This document shows, piece by piece, positions 1 through 5,943 of a stretch of DNA of 24,844 nucleotides. Each line of letters opens with the position of its first letter. Positions within the stretch are counted from its first letter, which is position 1. This DNA is from JBBSBL01 sp038251325 (GTDB lineage: Bacteria; Actinomycetota; Thermoleophilia; Solirubrobacterales; Solirubrobacteraceae): NCBI GenBank assembly GCA_038251325.1, contig JBBSBL010000040.1, positions 1 through 24,844 of the forward strand. Reading direction: 5' to 3'. The position numbers and the translations under genes were made by a program. The notes beneath the pieces are model-generated. The model saw only the letters and a program-made list of their open reading frames with translations, searched no databases and was not told the DNA's origin.

Positions 1-1
1 A

Positions 2-23
2 AATTGGACCCCAATTGGACCCC
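2..23. repeat. Tandem 11-bp direct repeat at window edge
   Basis: The 11-mer AATTGGACCCC occurs twice back to back. It is AT-richer than the surrounding DNA and touches the window edge, so a longer array may continue to the left. No function is assigned. Confidence 0.5.
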
Positions 24-53
24 GTCGCCGTCGTCCGCTCGGAGCCAGAACGC

Positions 54-82
54 CGAGAGGCCCCATTCCATGGGGCCTCTCG
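54..82 (-). terminator. Hairpin downstream of tRNA-Pro
   Basis: An exact 11-bp inverted repeat (54-64 with 72-82) encloses a 7-nt loop. It lies 4 nt past the 3' end of the minus-strand tRNA-Pro, where a terminator for the tRNA-Gly/tRNA-Pro unit is expected. No strong U-run follows, as is common in GC-rich actinobacterial terminators. Confidence 0.6.
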
Positions 83-86
83 CTCA

Positions 87-160
87 TCGGGGAGACAGGA
101 TTTGAACCTGCGACCGCCCGGCCCCCAGCCGGGTGCGCTACCAGACTGCGCCACTCCCCG
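87..160 (-). tRNA. tRNA-Pro(GGG)
   Basis: The reverse complement folds as a full cloverleaf. The acceptor is CGGGGAG with CTCCCCG, and the D-arm contains GGTAGCGC. The anticodon loop CTGGGGG gives anticodon GGG, and the T-loop is TTCAAAT. The discriminator base is A at 87, and CCA is not encoded. It lies 20 nt downstream of tRNA-Gly on the same strand and is probably co-transcribed with it. Confidence 0.95.
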
Positions 161-179
161 TGACGTGCTGCGAACGACA

Positions 180-250
180 AGCGGGCGACGGGAATCGAAC
201 CCGCCCTAGAAGCTTGGAAGGCTTCTGTGCAGCCACAACACTTCGCCCGC
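180..250 (-). tRNA. tRNA-Gly(UCC)
   Basis: The reverse complement gives acceptor GCGGGCG/CGCCCGC and D-stem GTG/CAC. The anticodon stem is GAAGC/GCTTC around loop CTTCCAA (anticodon UCC), and the T-loop is TTCGATT. The discriminator is U, as usual for bacterial tRNA-Gly, and CCA is not encoded. It is the first gene of a two-tRNA unit with tRNA-Pro. Confidence 0.95.
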
Positions 251-263
251 AAGCCCGCGGCGG

Positions 264-269
264 ATCATA
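264..269 (-). promoter_or_regulatory. -10 box for the tRNA-Gly/tRNA-Pro unit
   Basis: On the minus strand this reads TATGAT, close to the TATAAT consensus, 13 nt upstream of the mature 5' end of tRNA-Gly. No convincing -35 box is seen. Confidence 0.45.
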
Positions 270-341
270 GCCGCGAATCGGCGGCCGGCGGGCGCGCGTC
301 GCTAGGCTCGGCGCCGATCGCGGCGACCGGGGAGGCGGGCC

Positions 342-779
342 ATGGCGAAGGTGCTCTACACGGCGGAGGCGGAGGTCACCGGGGGCCGCATCGCCGGCCA
401 CGGGAGGACCAGCGACGGCGCCCTGGAGGTCGACCTGCGGATCCCGACCGAGCTCGGCGGCGAGGGCGGCGGAACGAACCCCGAGCAGCTCTTCGCGGTC
501 GGCTTCGCCTCGTGCTTCGAGAGCTCGCTCTCGATCGTCGCGATGCGCCGGAAGCTCGAAGGGGCCGATGCGCACGTCGCGTCGCGCGTCAACCTCATCC
601 CCACGCCCGAGCGCCGCTTCGGCCTGAGCGTCGAGCTCGACGTCACGCTGCCGTCGATCGACGATCCGGAGGCCGCGGTGGAGCTCGTCCGCGCGACGCA
701 CAAGGTCTGCCCGTACTCCAATGCGACCCGCGGGAACATCGACGTGACGCTGACCGCCAACGGCCAGGCGGTGGAGTAG
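342..779 (+). CDS. ohr: Organic hydroperoxide resistance protein (Ohr/OsmC family)
   Basis: This is a cytosolic thiol peroxidase that reduces organic hydroperoxides, by family knowledge usually with lipoylated partners. The 145-aa length is typical. Both redox cysteines are visible: C58 in the ASCFES context and C123 in VCPYSNATRGN. E48 in the TNPEQL segment matches the conserved acidic residue that works with an N-terminal Arg (R22 here). The ATG is preceded by GGGGAGG with good spacing. It stands alone between the tRNA pair and a convergent SDR gene whose stop is 4 nt away. No MarR/OhrR-type regulator is adjacent. The pattern CPYS near the C-terminus supports Ohr rather than OsmC proper. 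Confidence 0.9.
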   Translation: MAKVLYTAEAEVTGGRIAGHGRTSDGALEVDLRIPTELGGEGGGTNPEQLFAVGFASCFESSLSIVAMRRKLEGADAHVASRVNLIPTPERRFGLSVELDVTLPSIDDPEAAVELVRATHKVCPYSNATRGNIDVTLTANGQAVE

Positions 780-783
780 CCGC

Positions 784-1629
784 TCAGCCTCGCCGGGCCT
801 CGACCGGCACCTCGCCGGCCTCGTCCCGGACGCTCTCGGGCGGCCAGGCGCCCCACCAGTTGTCCACGGCGCCGTCGAGCGTGACCACGGACCCGCTGAA
901 GGAGCCGCCGAGCGGACCGGCGAGCAGCGCGACGAGCCAGCCGTACTCCTCGACGGTGCCCAGGCGCTGGAGCGGAACGGTGCGCGCGGCGCCCCGCCAG
1001 ATGTGCTCCGGGTACTTGCGCAGCGACTCGGTGTCGAAGCGCCCGATCGCCAGCGCACAGACCGCCACGCCGTCCGGCGCCCACCGCTCGGCCAGCTCGA
1101 GCGAGAGCGCCTCGACCGCGGCGCGTGCCGCGCCGGTGTGCGCCATCGCCGCCATGCCGTGGTGGGGGGAGACGGTGGTGTTGACGATCGTCCCGGAGCC
1201 CTGCGACCCCATCGCCAGCGCGTGAGCGGCCTCGCACATCCGCAGCGTCCCCTCGACGTTCAGCCGCCGAACCGCCCGCCAGCCCTTGTCGGTGATCGCC
1301 TCCGCGGGCACGAAGTACTGGCCGCCGGCGTTGTTGAGCAGGACGTCGAGGCGGCCGTGGCGCTCGAGCGCGGCGCCGACGATCGCCTCGGCTCCGCCCG
1401 ACTCTCGGATGTCGCCGGAGATCGCGGTGCAGCGCGGGCCGATTTCCGCCACCGCCGCCTCCAGCACCTCGGCGCGGCGCCCGGCGATCACGACGTCGGC
1501 ACCGCAGCGGGCGAGTTCGGCCGCGGCGGCCTTGCCGAGGTTCGTGCCGCCGCCGGTGACGATCGCCACCCGGCCGGCGAGCGCGTCGGGCGCGAACACG
1601 GCCGAGACGCCGACGCCGGCGCCGCTCAC
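784..1629 (-). CDS. SDR-family oxidoreductase, enoyl-CoA-reductase-like
   Basis: A 281-aa short-chain dehydrogenase/reductase. The nucleotide-binding motif is TGGGTNLG (residues 25-32), followed by AGRR at the end of the second strand, and NNAG is at 99-102. The usual Tyr-x-x-x-Lys is replaced: residues 164-170 read HTGAARA, with Thr where Tyr is expected and Arg where Lys is expected. A candidate catalytic Ser is S154. HxGAARA resembles peroxisomal trans-2-enoyl-CoA reductase and dienoyl-CoA reductase relatives, so reduction of an unsaturated acyl-CoA is a reasonable inference. The GTG start overlaps the stop of the upstream yjbQ-like gene (GTGA), implying translational coupling. The substrate is unknown. 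Confidence 0.85.
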   Translation of the reverse strand: MSGAGVGVSAVFAPDALAGRVAIVTGGGTNLGKAAAAELARCGADVVIAGRRAEVLEAAVAEIGPRCTAISGDIRESGGAEAIVGAALERHGRLDVLLNNAGGQYFVPAEAITDKGWRAVRRLNVEGTLRMCEAAHALAMGSQGSGTIVNTTVSPHHGMAAMAHTGAARAAVEALSLELAERWAPDGVAVCALAIGRFDTESLRKYPEHIWRGAARTVPLQRLGTVEEYGWLVALLAGPLGGSFSGSVVTLDGAVDNWWGAWPPESVRDEAGEVPVEARRG

Positions 1630-2087
1630 TCCCCCAGCACCTTGATCACGAGCCGCTTCGGCCGCCCGCCGTCGAACTCGCAGTAGAAGATCGCCTGCCA
1701 GGGCCCGAGGTCGAGGCGACCGTCGGTGACCGGCACGATCACCTGATGGTGGACGAGCAGGTTCTTCAGATGCGCGTCGCCGTTGTCCTCCCCGCCGCGG
1801 TGGTGGCGGTGGTCGCCGCCCTCCGGGAGCAGCTCGCGGGCGACGTCGTTGGCCGGCGGCGCCCAGCTCGGCGGCGCGAGCTTGTCGAGCCACTCCAGCG
1901 CGTCGGCCTGGATGCCGGGCTCGTCGTCGTTGATCCAGACGCCGGCGGTGATGTGCATGGCCGAGACGAGTGCCATGCCCTCCACGATCCCGGCCTCGCG
2001 GACCGCCCCGGCGACGTCCTCGGTGATCCGCACGAACTCGCGGCGGCGCTCGGTGACGAACGTGCGGTAGACCGTGTGGGCGCGCAC
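1626..2087 (-). CDS. yjbQ: YjbQ/UPF0047 family protein
   Basis: A 153-aa protein of the YjbQ (UPF0047) family. Some members have weak thiamine-phosphate-synthase activity; the physiological role is unclear. Family signatures visible are MHITAGVWIND (44-54), DALEWLDKLAP (62-71), a His-rich loop HRHH (93-96), then DNGDAHLKNLL (101-111), and PVTDGRLDLGPWQAIFYCEFDGG (120-141 region). The conserved His and Asp residues are present. The GTG start at VRAHTVYRTF gives a normal N-terminus; a further upstream ATG would add an unrelated Gly/Pro/Arg-rich tail. It is first in a two-gene unit with the SDR, overlapping by GTGA. Confidence 0.85.
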   Translation of the reverse strand: MRAHTVYRTFVTERRREFVRITEDVAGAVREAGIVEGMALVSAMHITAGVWINDDEPGIQADALEWLDKLAPPSWAPPANDVARELLPEGGDHRHHRGGEDNGDAHLKNLLVHHQVIVPVTDGRLDLGPWQAIFYCEFDGGRPKRLVIKVLGE

Positions 2088-2165
2088 GGCGCGAAGCCTA
2101 CGTCCTGGCCCGCCGACGGCCGGACCGGCACCCTGCCGCCAGCGCATGTGTCACCCTGCCCGGCG

Positions 2166-3179
2166 ATGCACCGCCCAGCTCGCCGGTCCCTTCACGCCCT
2201 GATCGCCGCCCTCGCCCTCGTCGGCGTGAGCCTCGCGCTTCTCGTTCCCGCCGCGCCCGGCGCGGACGGCGGCGCGGGTCCCAGCCCGGGCGCCGGCACG
2301 CCGCCGGCCGCCGTGAAGCGCACGACGGCCGTCGGCATCTCCGACGAGACGCCGGGCCTGTTCGCCAACCCGACCTTCCAGACACTCGGCGCCGGCGCCG
2401 TGCGCGTGACGGTCCCGCTCGACTACGCGCGCAGCGCCGCCTCCCGCACCCGGGTGGAGAGCTGGCTCGCCGCCGCCCGCGTCGGGCGCTACGACATCCT
2501 CGTGACGTTCGCGCGCGCCGGCCGGGCCGGGCGGCCGCCGAGCGCGGCGCGCTACGGCGCCTTCGTCCGCGGCTTCATCCGGGCCCACCGCTTCGTCCGG
2601 CGCTACGGCGCGTGGAACGAGCAGAACCTCTGCACCCAGCTGCTGTGCGCCAACCCGCGGCTGGCCGCCGCCTACTGGTCCCAGCTCGTGCGCGCGTGCC
2701 GCTCGTGCACCGTGGTCGCGGCCGACCTCGTCGTCGCCCCGCCGCTCCGCGGTCGCCTGATCGAGGCCGGCCTCTACGGACGCGCGATGATGCGCTACGG
2801 CGTGCGGCCGCGGGTCTGGGGCTTCCACAACTACACCGACGCGAACCGCTTCCAGACCACCTGGACCAGGCGCGCGGCGCGCGTCCTCCCCGGCCAGCTG
2901 TGGTACGACGAGACGGGCGGCATGGTGCACCGGCCTCCGTCCAAGGCGCCCAAGCCTCCGCCCTACCGCTACCCCGCGAACGTCGCCCAGCAGGCGAAGG
3001 CGATGCGCTACCTGTTCGGGCCGCTCGCCCGCGTGAGCCGGCGGGTCACCCGGATCTACGTCTACCAGTGGTTCCCCGGGCCGCCGAAGGGCTGGGACTC
3101 GGGGCTGCTCGACTCCAAGCTCCGGCCGCGCCCCGCGCTCGCCACCGTGCGGCGCGCCGTCGCCGCCCGCACGCGCTAG
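2166..3179 (+). CDS. Secreted glycoside hydrolase-like protein (clan GH-A fold)
   Basis: A 337-aa exported protein. The N-terminus has basic residues (RPARR), a hydrophobic stretch (about 10-29) and an AAPGA-like cleavage region, so a signal peptide is likely. The mature part resembles a clan GH-A TIM-barrel glycosidase. AWNEQN (149-154) places E152 as candidate acid/base, and WYDETGG (246-252) places E249 as candidate nucleophile, matching the Asn-Glu and Glu-Gly pairs of GH5/GH39-type enzymes. HNYTD (221-225) fits the strand before the nucleophile. Substrate and exact family are not recognisable. It is transcribed divergently from yjbQ, with only 78 nt between start codons. Confidence 0.7.
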   Translation: MHRPARRSLHALIAALALVGVSLALLVPAAPGADGGAGPSPGAGTPPAAVKRTTAVGISDETPGLFANPTFQTLGAGAVRVTVPLDYARSAASRTRVESWLAAARVGRYDILVTFARAGRAGRPPSAARYGAFVRGFIRAHRFVRRYGAWNEQNLCTQLLCANPRLAAAYWSQLVRACRSCTVVAADLVVAPPLRGRLIEAGLYGRAMMRYGVRPRVWGFHNYTDANRFQTTWTRRAARVLPGQLWYDETGGMVHRPPSKAPKPPPYRYPANVAQQAKAMRYLFGPLARVSRRVTRIYVYQWFPGPPKGWDSGLLDSKLRPRPALATVRRAVAARTR

Positions 3180-3206
3180 CGGCGTCCGCGCGCTGACCTT
3201 CCGCGG

Positions 3207-3282
3207 GGGATCGGGCGTCCCGACCCACCGCAACTCCTCCGGGGAGCCCGTGTTCGAAGGGGCACGGGTCGTAAAGCCATCC
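3207..3282 (+). promoter_or_regulatory. Candidate structured 5' leader of the secreted-protein gene
   Basis: Three short hairpins lie in tandem: 3207-3215 with 3219-3226 (one bulged A), 3234-3237 with 3243-3246, and 3247-3252 with 3263-3268. An unpaired A-rich segment TCGTAAAGCC follows, then a TGGAGG ribosome-binding site at 3286-3291. The arrangement looks like a cis-regulatory RNA, but I cannot match it to a riboswitch class. TCGTAAAGCC only loosely resembles the GACGCAAAGCC core of c-di-GMP-I riboswitches. Confidence 0.3.
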
Positions 3283-3302
3283 ACCTGGAGGTTCGTTTCC
3301 AC

Positions 3303-3980
3303 ATGCGTCACGCACGCACTCGCATCATCGTCCCGGCGCTCGTCGCGCTGGTCGCGCTCCTCGCCTTCGGCGCCGTCAGCGCCTCGGCGAAGGTCGTGAA
3401 GATCACCGGCACCTCGACGACGATCACGCCGTCGACCGAGGCCAAGCAGTTCCTGCAGAGCCAGGGCATCACCGTCACGCCGATCAACGGCGCGACCGCG
3501 TCCGGCGACGGCTCGGTCACGCTCGCCATCGTCGGCGGCCGGGTGCGGTCCAAGACGCTCAACGGCTTCATCCGCCACAAGGGCGGCCTGAAGTTCACCA
3601 AGGGCAACCGCTCCGCCAGCCTGACGCAGTTCGTGCTCGTCAAGACGCCGCGCGGCATCGGCCTCACCGCCGTCGGCCGGGTCCAGGTCAAGTGCAAGCG
3701 GATCTTCCACCGGGCGCACCAGGCCCGCTTCGGCCGGAAGCTGCGCAAGTTCCTGCGTCGTCACCACGTGAAGGTCACCTGCTTCGCGCAGCGGCGGATC
3801 CTCGTGGCGCGCGTCGTCAACCCGAGCCGGACGGACTCCTACCAGACCGTCATGCTCAAGGGCGACCTGAAGCTCAGCGCGCAGGCCGCGCGTCTGATCA
3901 ACCGCGCCACCGGCGCGAACACGAAGGCCGGCGCGCCCCTGGGCAGCGGCGAGTCCCTCGTGACGTACTCGGCGTCGTAG
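3303..3980 (+). CDS. Secreted protein of unknown function
   Basis: A 225-aa exported protein. It has a clear signal peptide: basic RHARTR, a hydrophobic core (9-25), and an SASA cleavage site before K30. The mature part begins with a Thr-rich strand and contains TPINGATASGDGSVTLAIVGGRV-type beta segments and HKGGLKF (92-98). A very basic middle section holds the only two cysteines of the mature protein (C131 and C160), which could form a disulfide. The end is LGSGESLVTYS. I associate this single-domain layout with secreted proteins of Solirubrobacterales-type actinobacteria, but no function is known to me. TGGAGG lies 11 nt before the ATG. A strong hairpin follows the gene. Confidence 0.75.
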   Translation: MRHARTRIIVPALVALVALLAFGAVSASAKVVKITGTSTTITPSTEAKQFLQSQGITVTPINGATASGDGSVTLAIVGGRVRSKTLNGFIRHKGGLKFTKGNRSASLTQFVLVKTPRGIGLTAVGRVQVKCKRIFHRAHQARFGRKLRKFLRRHHVKVTCFAQRRILVARVVNPSRTDSYQTVMLKGDLKLSAQAARLINRATGANTKAGAPLGSGESLVTYSAS

Positions 3981-4012
3981 CCCGACTCCGAGGCACATCC
4001 TCCAGAAGCGTC

Positions 4013-4036
4013 GCGGGCGGCCCACTGGCCGCCCGC
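4013..4036 (+). terminator. Hairpin terminator after secreted protein
   Basis: A perfect 10-bp inverted repeat (4013-4022 with 4027-4036) has a CACT tetraloop and begins 33 nt after the stop codon. TTCG rather than a U-run follows. Confidence 0.6.
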
Positions 4037-4305
4037 TTCGCGTCGGGGGCGCGTCGGGCCGTATGACCTTTCAGCGTCCGGCCTAAGGGGTCGTATGCGC
4101 CCCCAAGCCGGAGCGTTCCTCGCCTCCCGTGAGCCCCGCGATGGCCGTTCGCTCCCCCCGCTTCTCGCCTACCGACCCGGTGCAGGCCGTGCGGGCGCGC
4201 GCCGATGCGCAGCGACCGATGAACACGAACCTCGCGGCGGGCATCGCCCTGAGCCACGTGCTTCTCAGCTTCACGGGGGTGGCGCGAGTGGGCCGGATCG
4301 ACCCA
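4037..4305. other. Gene-poor stretch before tRNA-Trp
   Basis: No supported gene is seen. Short open frames exist on both strands (for example 4083-4274 minus and 4141-4395 plus) but lack ribosome-binding sites and recognisable sequence. The plus-strand one runs straight through the tRNA. A 5-bp inverted repeat CTGAG/CTCAG lies near 4250-4269. Confidence 0.4.
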
Positions 4306-4376
4306 CGGGGGACCGAGGAGTCGAACCTCGCGTTGCGGTTTTGGAGACCGCCGTGTTACCGATACACCAGTCCCCC
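4306..4376 (-). tRNA. tRNA-Trp(CCA), unusual body
   Basis: The reverse complement forms acceptor GGGGGAC/GTCCCCC and D-stem GTGT/ACAC with loop ATCGGTA. The anticodon stem is GCGGT/ACCGC around CTCCAAA (anticodon CCA), and the T-arm is CGAGG-TTCGACT-CCTCG. The discriminator is G; CCA is not encoded. The anticodon arm is that of tRNA-Trp, while the UGGUGUA...ACAC D-arm resembles actinobacterial tRNA-Gln. Confidence 0.9.
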
Positions 4377-4388
4377 TGGCGGTCGGTC

Positions 4389-4394
4389 ATTGTA
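4389..4394 (-). promoter_or_regulatory. -10 box of tRNA-Trp
   Basis: On the minus strand this reads TACAAT, a near-perfect -10 hexamer ending 12 nt before the mature tRNA 5' end. No clear -35 box is seen. Confidence 0.5.
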
Positions 4395-4441
4395 GGCGCG
4401 GACCTCGGCAGTCGTGATGGGTCGGCCGCCAGGCGCGCCGC

Positions 4442-4447
4442 TACCCT
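4442..4447 (+). promoter_or_regulatory. Possible -10 box of a leaderless transcript
   Basis: TACCCT (TAnnnT form) lies 6 nt before the ATG at 4454, which has no Shine-Dalgarno sequence. This spacing is typical of actinobacterial leaderless mRNAs. It would drive the 64-aa gene and the nucleotidyltransferase. Confidence 0.35.
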
Positions 4448-4453
4448 GATCGC

Positions 4454-4648
4454 ATGGCCGACCGCGCCCCTGAGTGGCGACCCCACGGACCGTGGACCCC
4501 GGAGGAGATCGCCCGCGAAGAGGCGGCCCGCCGGGCCCGAGCCGCCGAGGCGGCCGAGCGCGGGGTCAGCGCGAATCTTGAGCAGGCGGCGGCCCTCAAT
4601 CGGTTCGCGAGGCGCTTTGCGGAGGCGTTCCGGCGCCCACGACCGTGA
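4454..4648 (+). CDS. Small charged protein, partner of nucleotidyltransferase
   Basis: A 64-aa protein with no hydrophobic segment. It opens with a Trp/Pro-rich stretch (EWRPHGPWTPEEIAREEAARR, residues 7-27). The rest is a long Ala/Arg/Glu-rich, probably helical region ending in RRFAEAFRRPRP. I do not recognise a named family. It overlaps the next gene by GTGA and the pair is isolated from other genes, so an antitoxin or cognate partner role is plausible but inferred only from context. The start is supported by the TACCCT box 6 nt upstream. Confidence 0.6.
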   Translation: MADRAPEWRPHGPWTPEEIAREEAARRARAAEAAERGVSANLEQAAALNRFARRFAEAFRRPRP

Positions 4649-5145
4649 CGCCCGAGGCGGCGCTCGATCCGATCCCGCTCCTCGGGGCGCTCCAGCGCGC
4701 CGGAGTCCGACACATCGTGGTGGGAGGCTTCGCCGTCAACGCGCACGGCTATCTGCGGACCTCCGCCGACCTCGACATCGTCCCGGACCCGGAATGGACG
4801 AACCTCGAGCGCCTCGCCGCGCTACTTCTCGAGCTCGAGGCGCGACCAGCGGATGGAGGCGACTTCGCGCGCAACGAGATGCCGGCCGATCCGACCGACC
4901 CGCGTGACCTGGCCCGCGGCGGCAACTTCAGGTTGACGACCCGAGTGGGGGCCTTGGACGTCATGCAATGGCTCGCCGGAGTCGATGCCGAGGACGTGTA
5001 CGACGAGCTTGCGGCGGAGGCAGTGAGCGGTGAGGTGGCAGGCGTCCCGGTGGAGGTCTGCGGGCTGCGCCATCTCCGCGCCATGAAGGCGGCCGCCGGG
5101 CGGCCGCGAGACCTCGACGACCTCGCCAATCTGCCGGAAGCGTGA
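4645..5145 (+). CDS. MNT/AbiEii-like nucleotidyltransferase
   Basis: A 166-aa stand-alone nucleotidyltransferase of the polymerase-beta-like superfamily. The signature VVGGFAVNAHG (25-35) is followed by D42-L-D44, the two metal-binding acidic residues, and a third carboxylate is likely D105 in ALDVMQWL. The C-terminal LRHLRAMKAAAGRPRDLDDL (141-160) matches the Lys-Arg-x-x-x-Arg-x-x-Asp segment of AbiEii/DUF6036-type proteins. Members are toxins of type IV-like or nucleotidylating toxin-antitoxin systems, or antibiotic-modifying enzymes. GTG start overlaps the stop of the 64-aa gene. Function as a toxin is an inference from the pair arrangement. Confidence 0.8.
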   Translation: MTPEAALDPIPLLGALQRAGVRHIVVGGFAVNAHGYLRTSADLDIVPDPEWTNLERLAALLLELEARPADGGDFARNEMPADPTDPRDLARGGNFRLTTRVGALDVMQWLAGVDAEDVYDELAAEAVSGEVAGVPVEVCGLRHLRAMKAAAGRPRDLDDLANLPEA

Positions 5146-5146
5146 G

Positions 5147-5167
5147 CTGCCGCCCCGGGGCCCGCAG
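5147..5167. terminator. Imperfect hairpin between convergent genes
   Basis: An imperfect GC-only inverted repeat (CTGC...GCAG outer, CCC/GGG inner) sits in the 38-nt gap between the nucleotidyltransferase and the sco gene. It could terminate transcription from either side, but support is weak. Confidence 0.3.
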
Positions 5168-5183
5168 CCGCCCATGAGGTGCG

Positions 5184-5837
5184 TCAGCCCCGCAGCAACG
5201 CCCGGAAGGCCGCCGCCAGGTCCCCCGGGTCGATCGGCGTTCCGCCGTCGTACTTCGCGACCAGTCGCCCGCGGCGGTCCACGAGCCACACCGCCGCCGT
5301 GTGGACGCTCTCCGGGCGTCCAGGGATCTGCGGCGCAGCGAACCACGCGCGCCAGATCGGCGCCAGGGCGTGAGCCGAGCCGACGCCGTAGGCGAACTGC
5401 GGCGGGGCGTGGTGCACGCGCAGGAAGGCCCGGACCGCCGCGGGCGTGTCTCCCCGCGGATCGACGCTGACGGCAACGACGGCGACGCGGCGGGCGTCCG
5501 CGCCGAGACGACCGAGCGCCCCGACAATCTCCTGCGCGATGAGCGGGCAGACGTCCGGGCAGCTCGCGTAGAGGAAGGTGACGGCGAACGGGCGCCCGCG
5601 CAGCCGCGCGGTGTCGATCGCGCCGCTGCGAGCGTCGGCGAGGACGATTCGCGGCGCCGGTCGCCCGCGGAGCGCGGCCGGCAGGGCGCTCGCGCCCGGC
5701 AGGCCCGCGGCGGCCGGTTGGCTGGGGGATCCGCCGCTCGCGCCGCAGCCGGCCAGCGCGGCGACCGCGGCGGCGACGACGACGGCGCCAGGCCAGCGCA
5801 CCTCATGACGGCGACGGGAGACCACGCCGCCCATCAT
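5184..5837 (-). CDS. Sco1/SenC/PrrC-family copper chaperone lipoprotein
   Basis: A 217-aa membrane-anchored thioredoxin-fold protein. A hydrophobic N-terminus leads to the lipobox LAGC (C31), so it is probably a lipoprotein facing outward. The Sco copper site is present: CPDVC (C93, C97), and H179 in ESVHTAAVWLVD. FLYASCPDVCPL and SVDPRGDTP are characteristic of the family. Sco proteins deliver copper to the CuA site of cytochrome oxidase or act as thiol-disulfide reductases. No oxidase genes are in the window. Two adjacent ATGs (5837 and 5834) are possible starts, and a GTG 12 codons in is also available. It is divergent from the FTR1 gene. Confidence 0.85.
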   Translation of the reverse strand: MMGGVVSRRRHEVRWPGAVVVAAAVAALAGCGASGGSPSQPAAAGLPGASALPAALRGRPAPRIVLADARSGAIDTARLRGRPFAVTFLYASCPDVCPLIAQEIVGALGRLGADARRVAVVAVSVDPRGDTPAAVRAFLRVHHAPPQFAYGVGSAHALAPIWRAWFAAPQIPGRPESVHTAAVWLVDRRGRLVAKYDGGTPIDPGDLAAAFRALLRG

Positions 5838-5874
5838 GCCGCGCCCGCCGCGTCGCGGCCCTCAATCCCGACCC

Positions 5875-5903
5875 TTGTGGTAGAACTTCGGGCGCCCTAA
5901 CGG
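5875..5903 (+). promoter_or_regulatory. Candidate promoter of the FTR1 gene
   Basis: TTGTGG (5875-5880) and TAACGG (5898-5903) are separated by exactly 17 nt. The -35 is good and the -10 poor. The iron box begins immediately after, so a bound repressor would block transcription. Confidence 0.35.
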
Positions 5904-5922
5904 TTAGGGTCGCCTAACCAGA
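5895..5922 (+). promoter_or_regulatory. DtxR/IdeR-like iron box upstream of FTR1
   Basis: Three TTAGG half-sites occur in alternating orientation: CCTAA (5896-5900), TTAGG (5904-5908) and CCTAA (5913-5917). Positions 5904-5922 (TTAGGGTCGCCTAACCAGA) match 14 of 19 bases of the IdeR/DtxR consensus TTAGGTTAGGCTAACCTAA by my alignment. Position 5895-5909 is also an exact 7-bp palindrome with one central base. The downstream gene is an iron permease, so Fe-dependent repression is the natural reading. Confidence 0.6.
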
Positions 5923-5943
5923 GCTCCGCCGGTCCGCCCCACC

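Noticed and set aside
1746..2165. Upstream extension of the glycosidase reading frame
   Set aside because: It runs antisense through yjbQ; the signal peptide begins at the ATG at 2166.
2151..4025. Long minus-strand open frame opposite the two secreted proteins
   Set aside because: Composition-driven antisense frame of GC-rich DNA; no domains, and the plus-strand genes have signal peptides and motifs.
4083..4395. Short open frames on both strands before tRNA-Trp
   Set aside because: No ribosome-binding site or family similarity; the plus-strand frame reads through the tRNA.
4306..5145. tRNA-Trp as an integration site for a mobile island
   Set aside because: No integrase and no second copy of the tRNA 3' end within the window.
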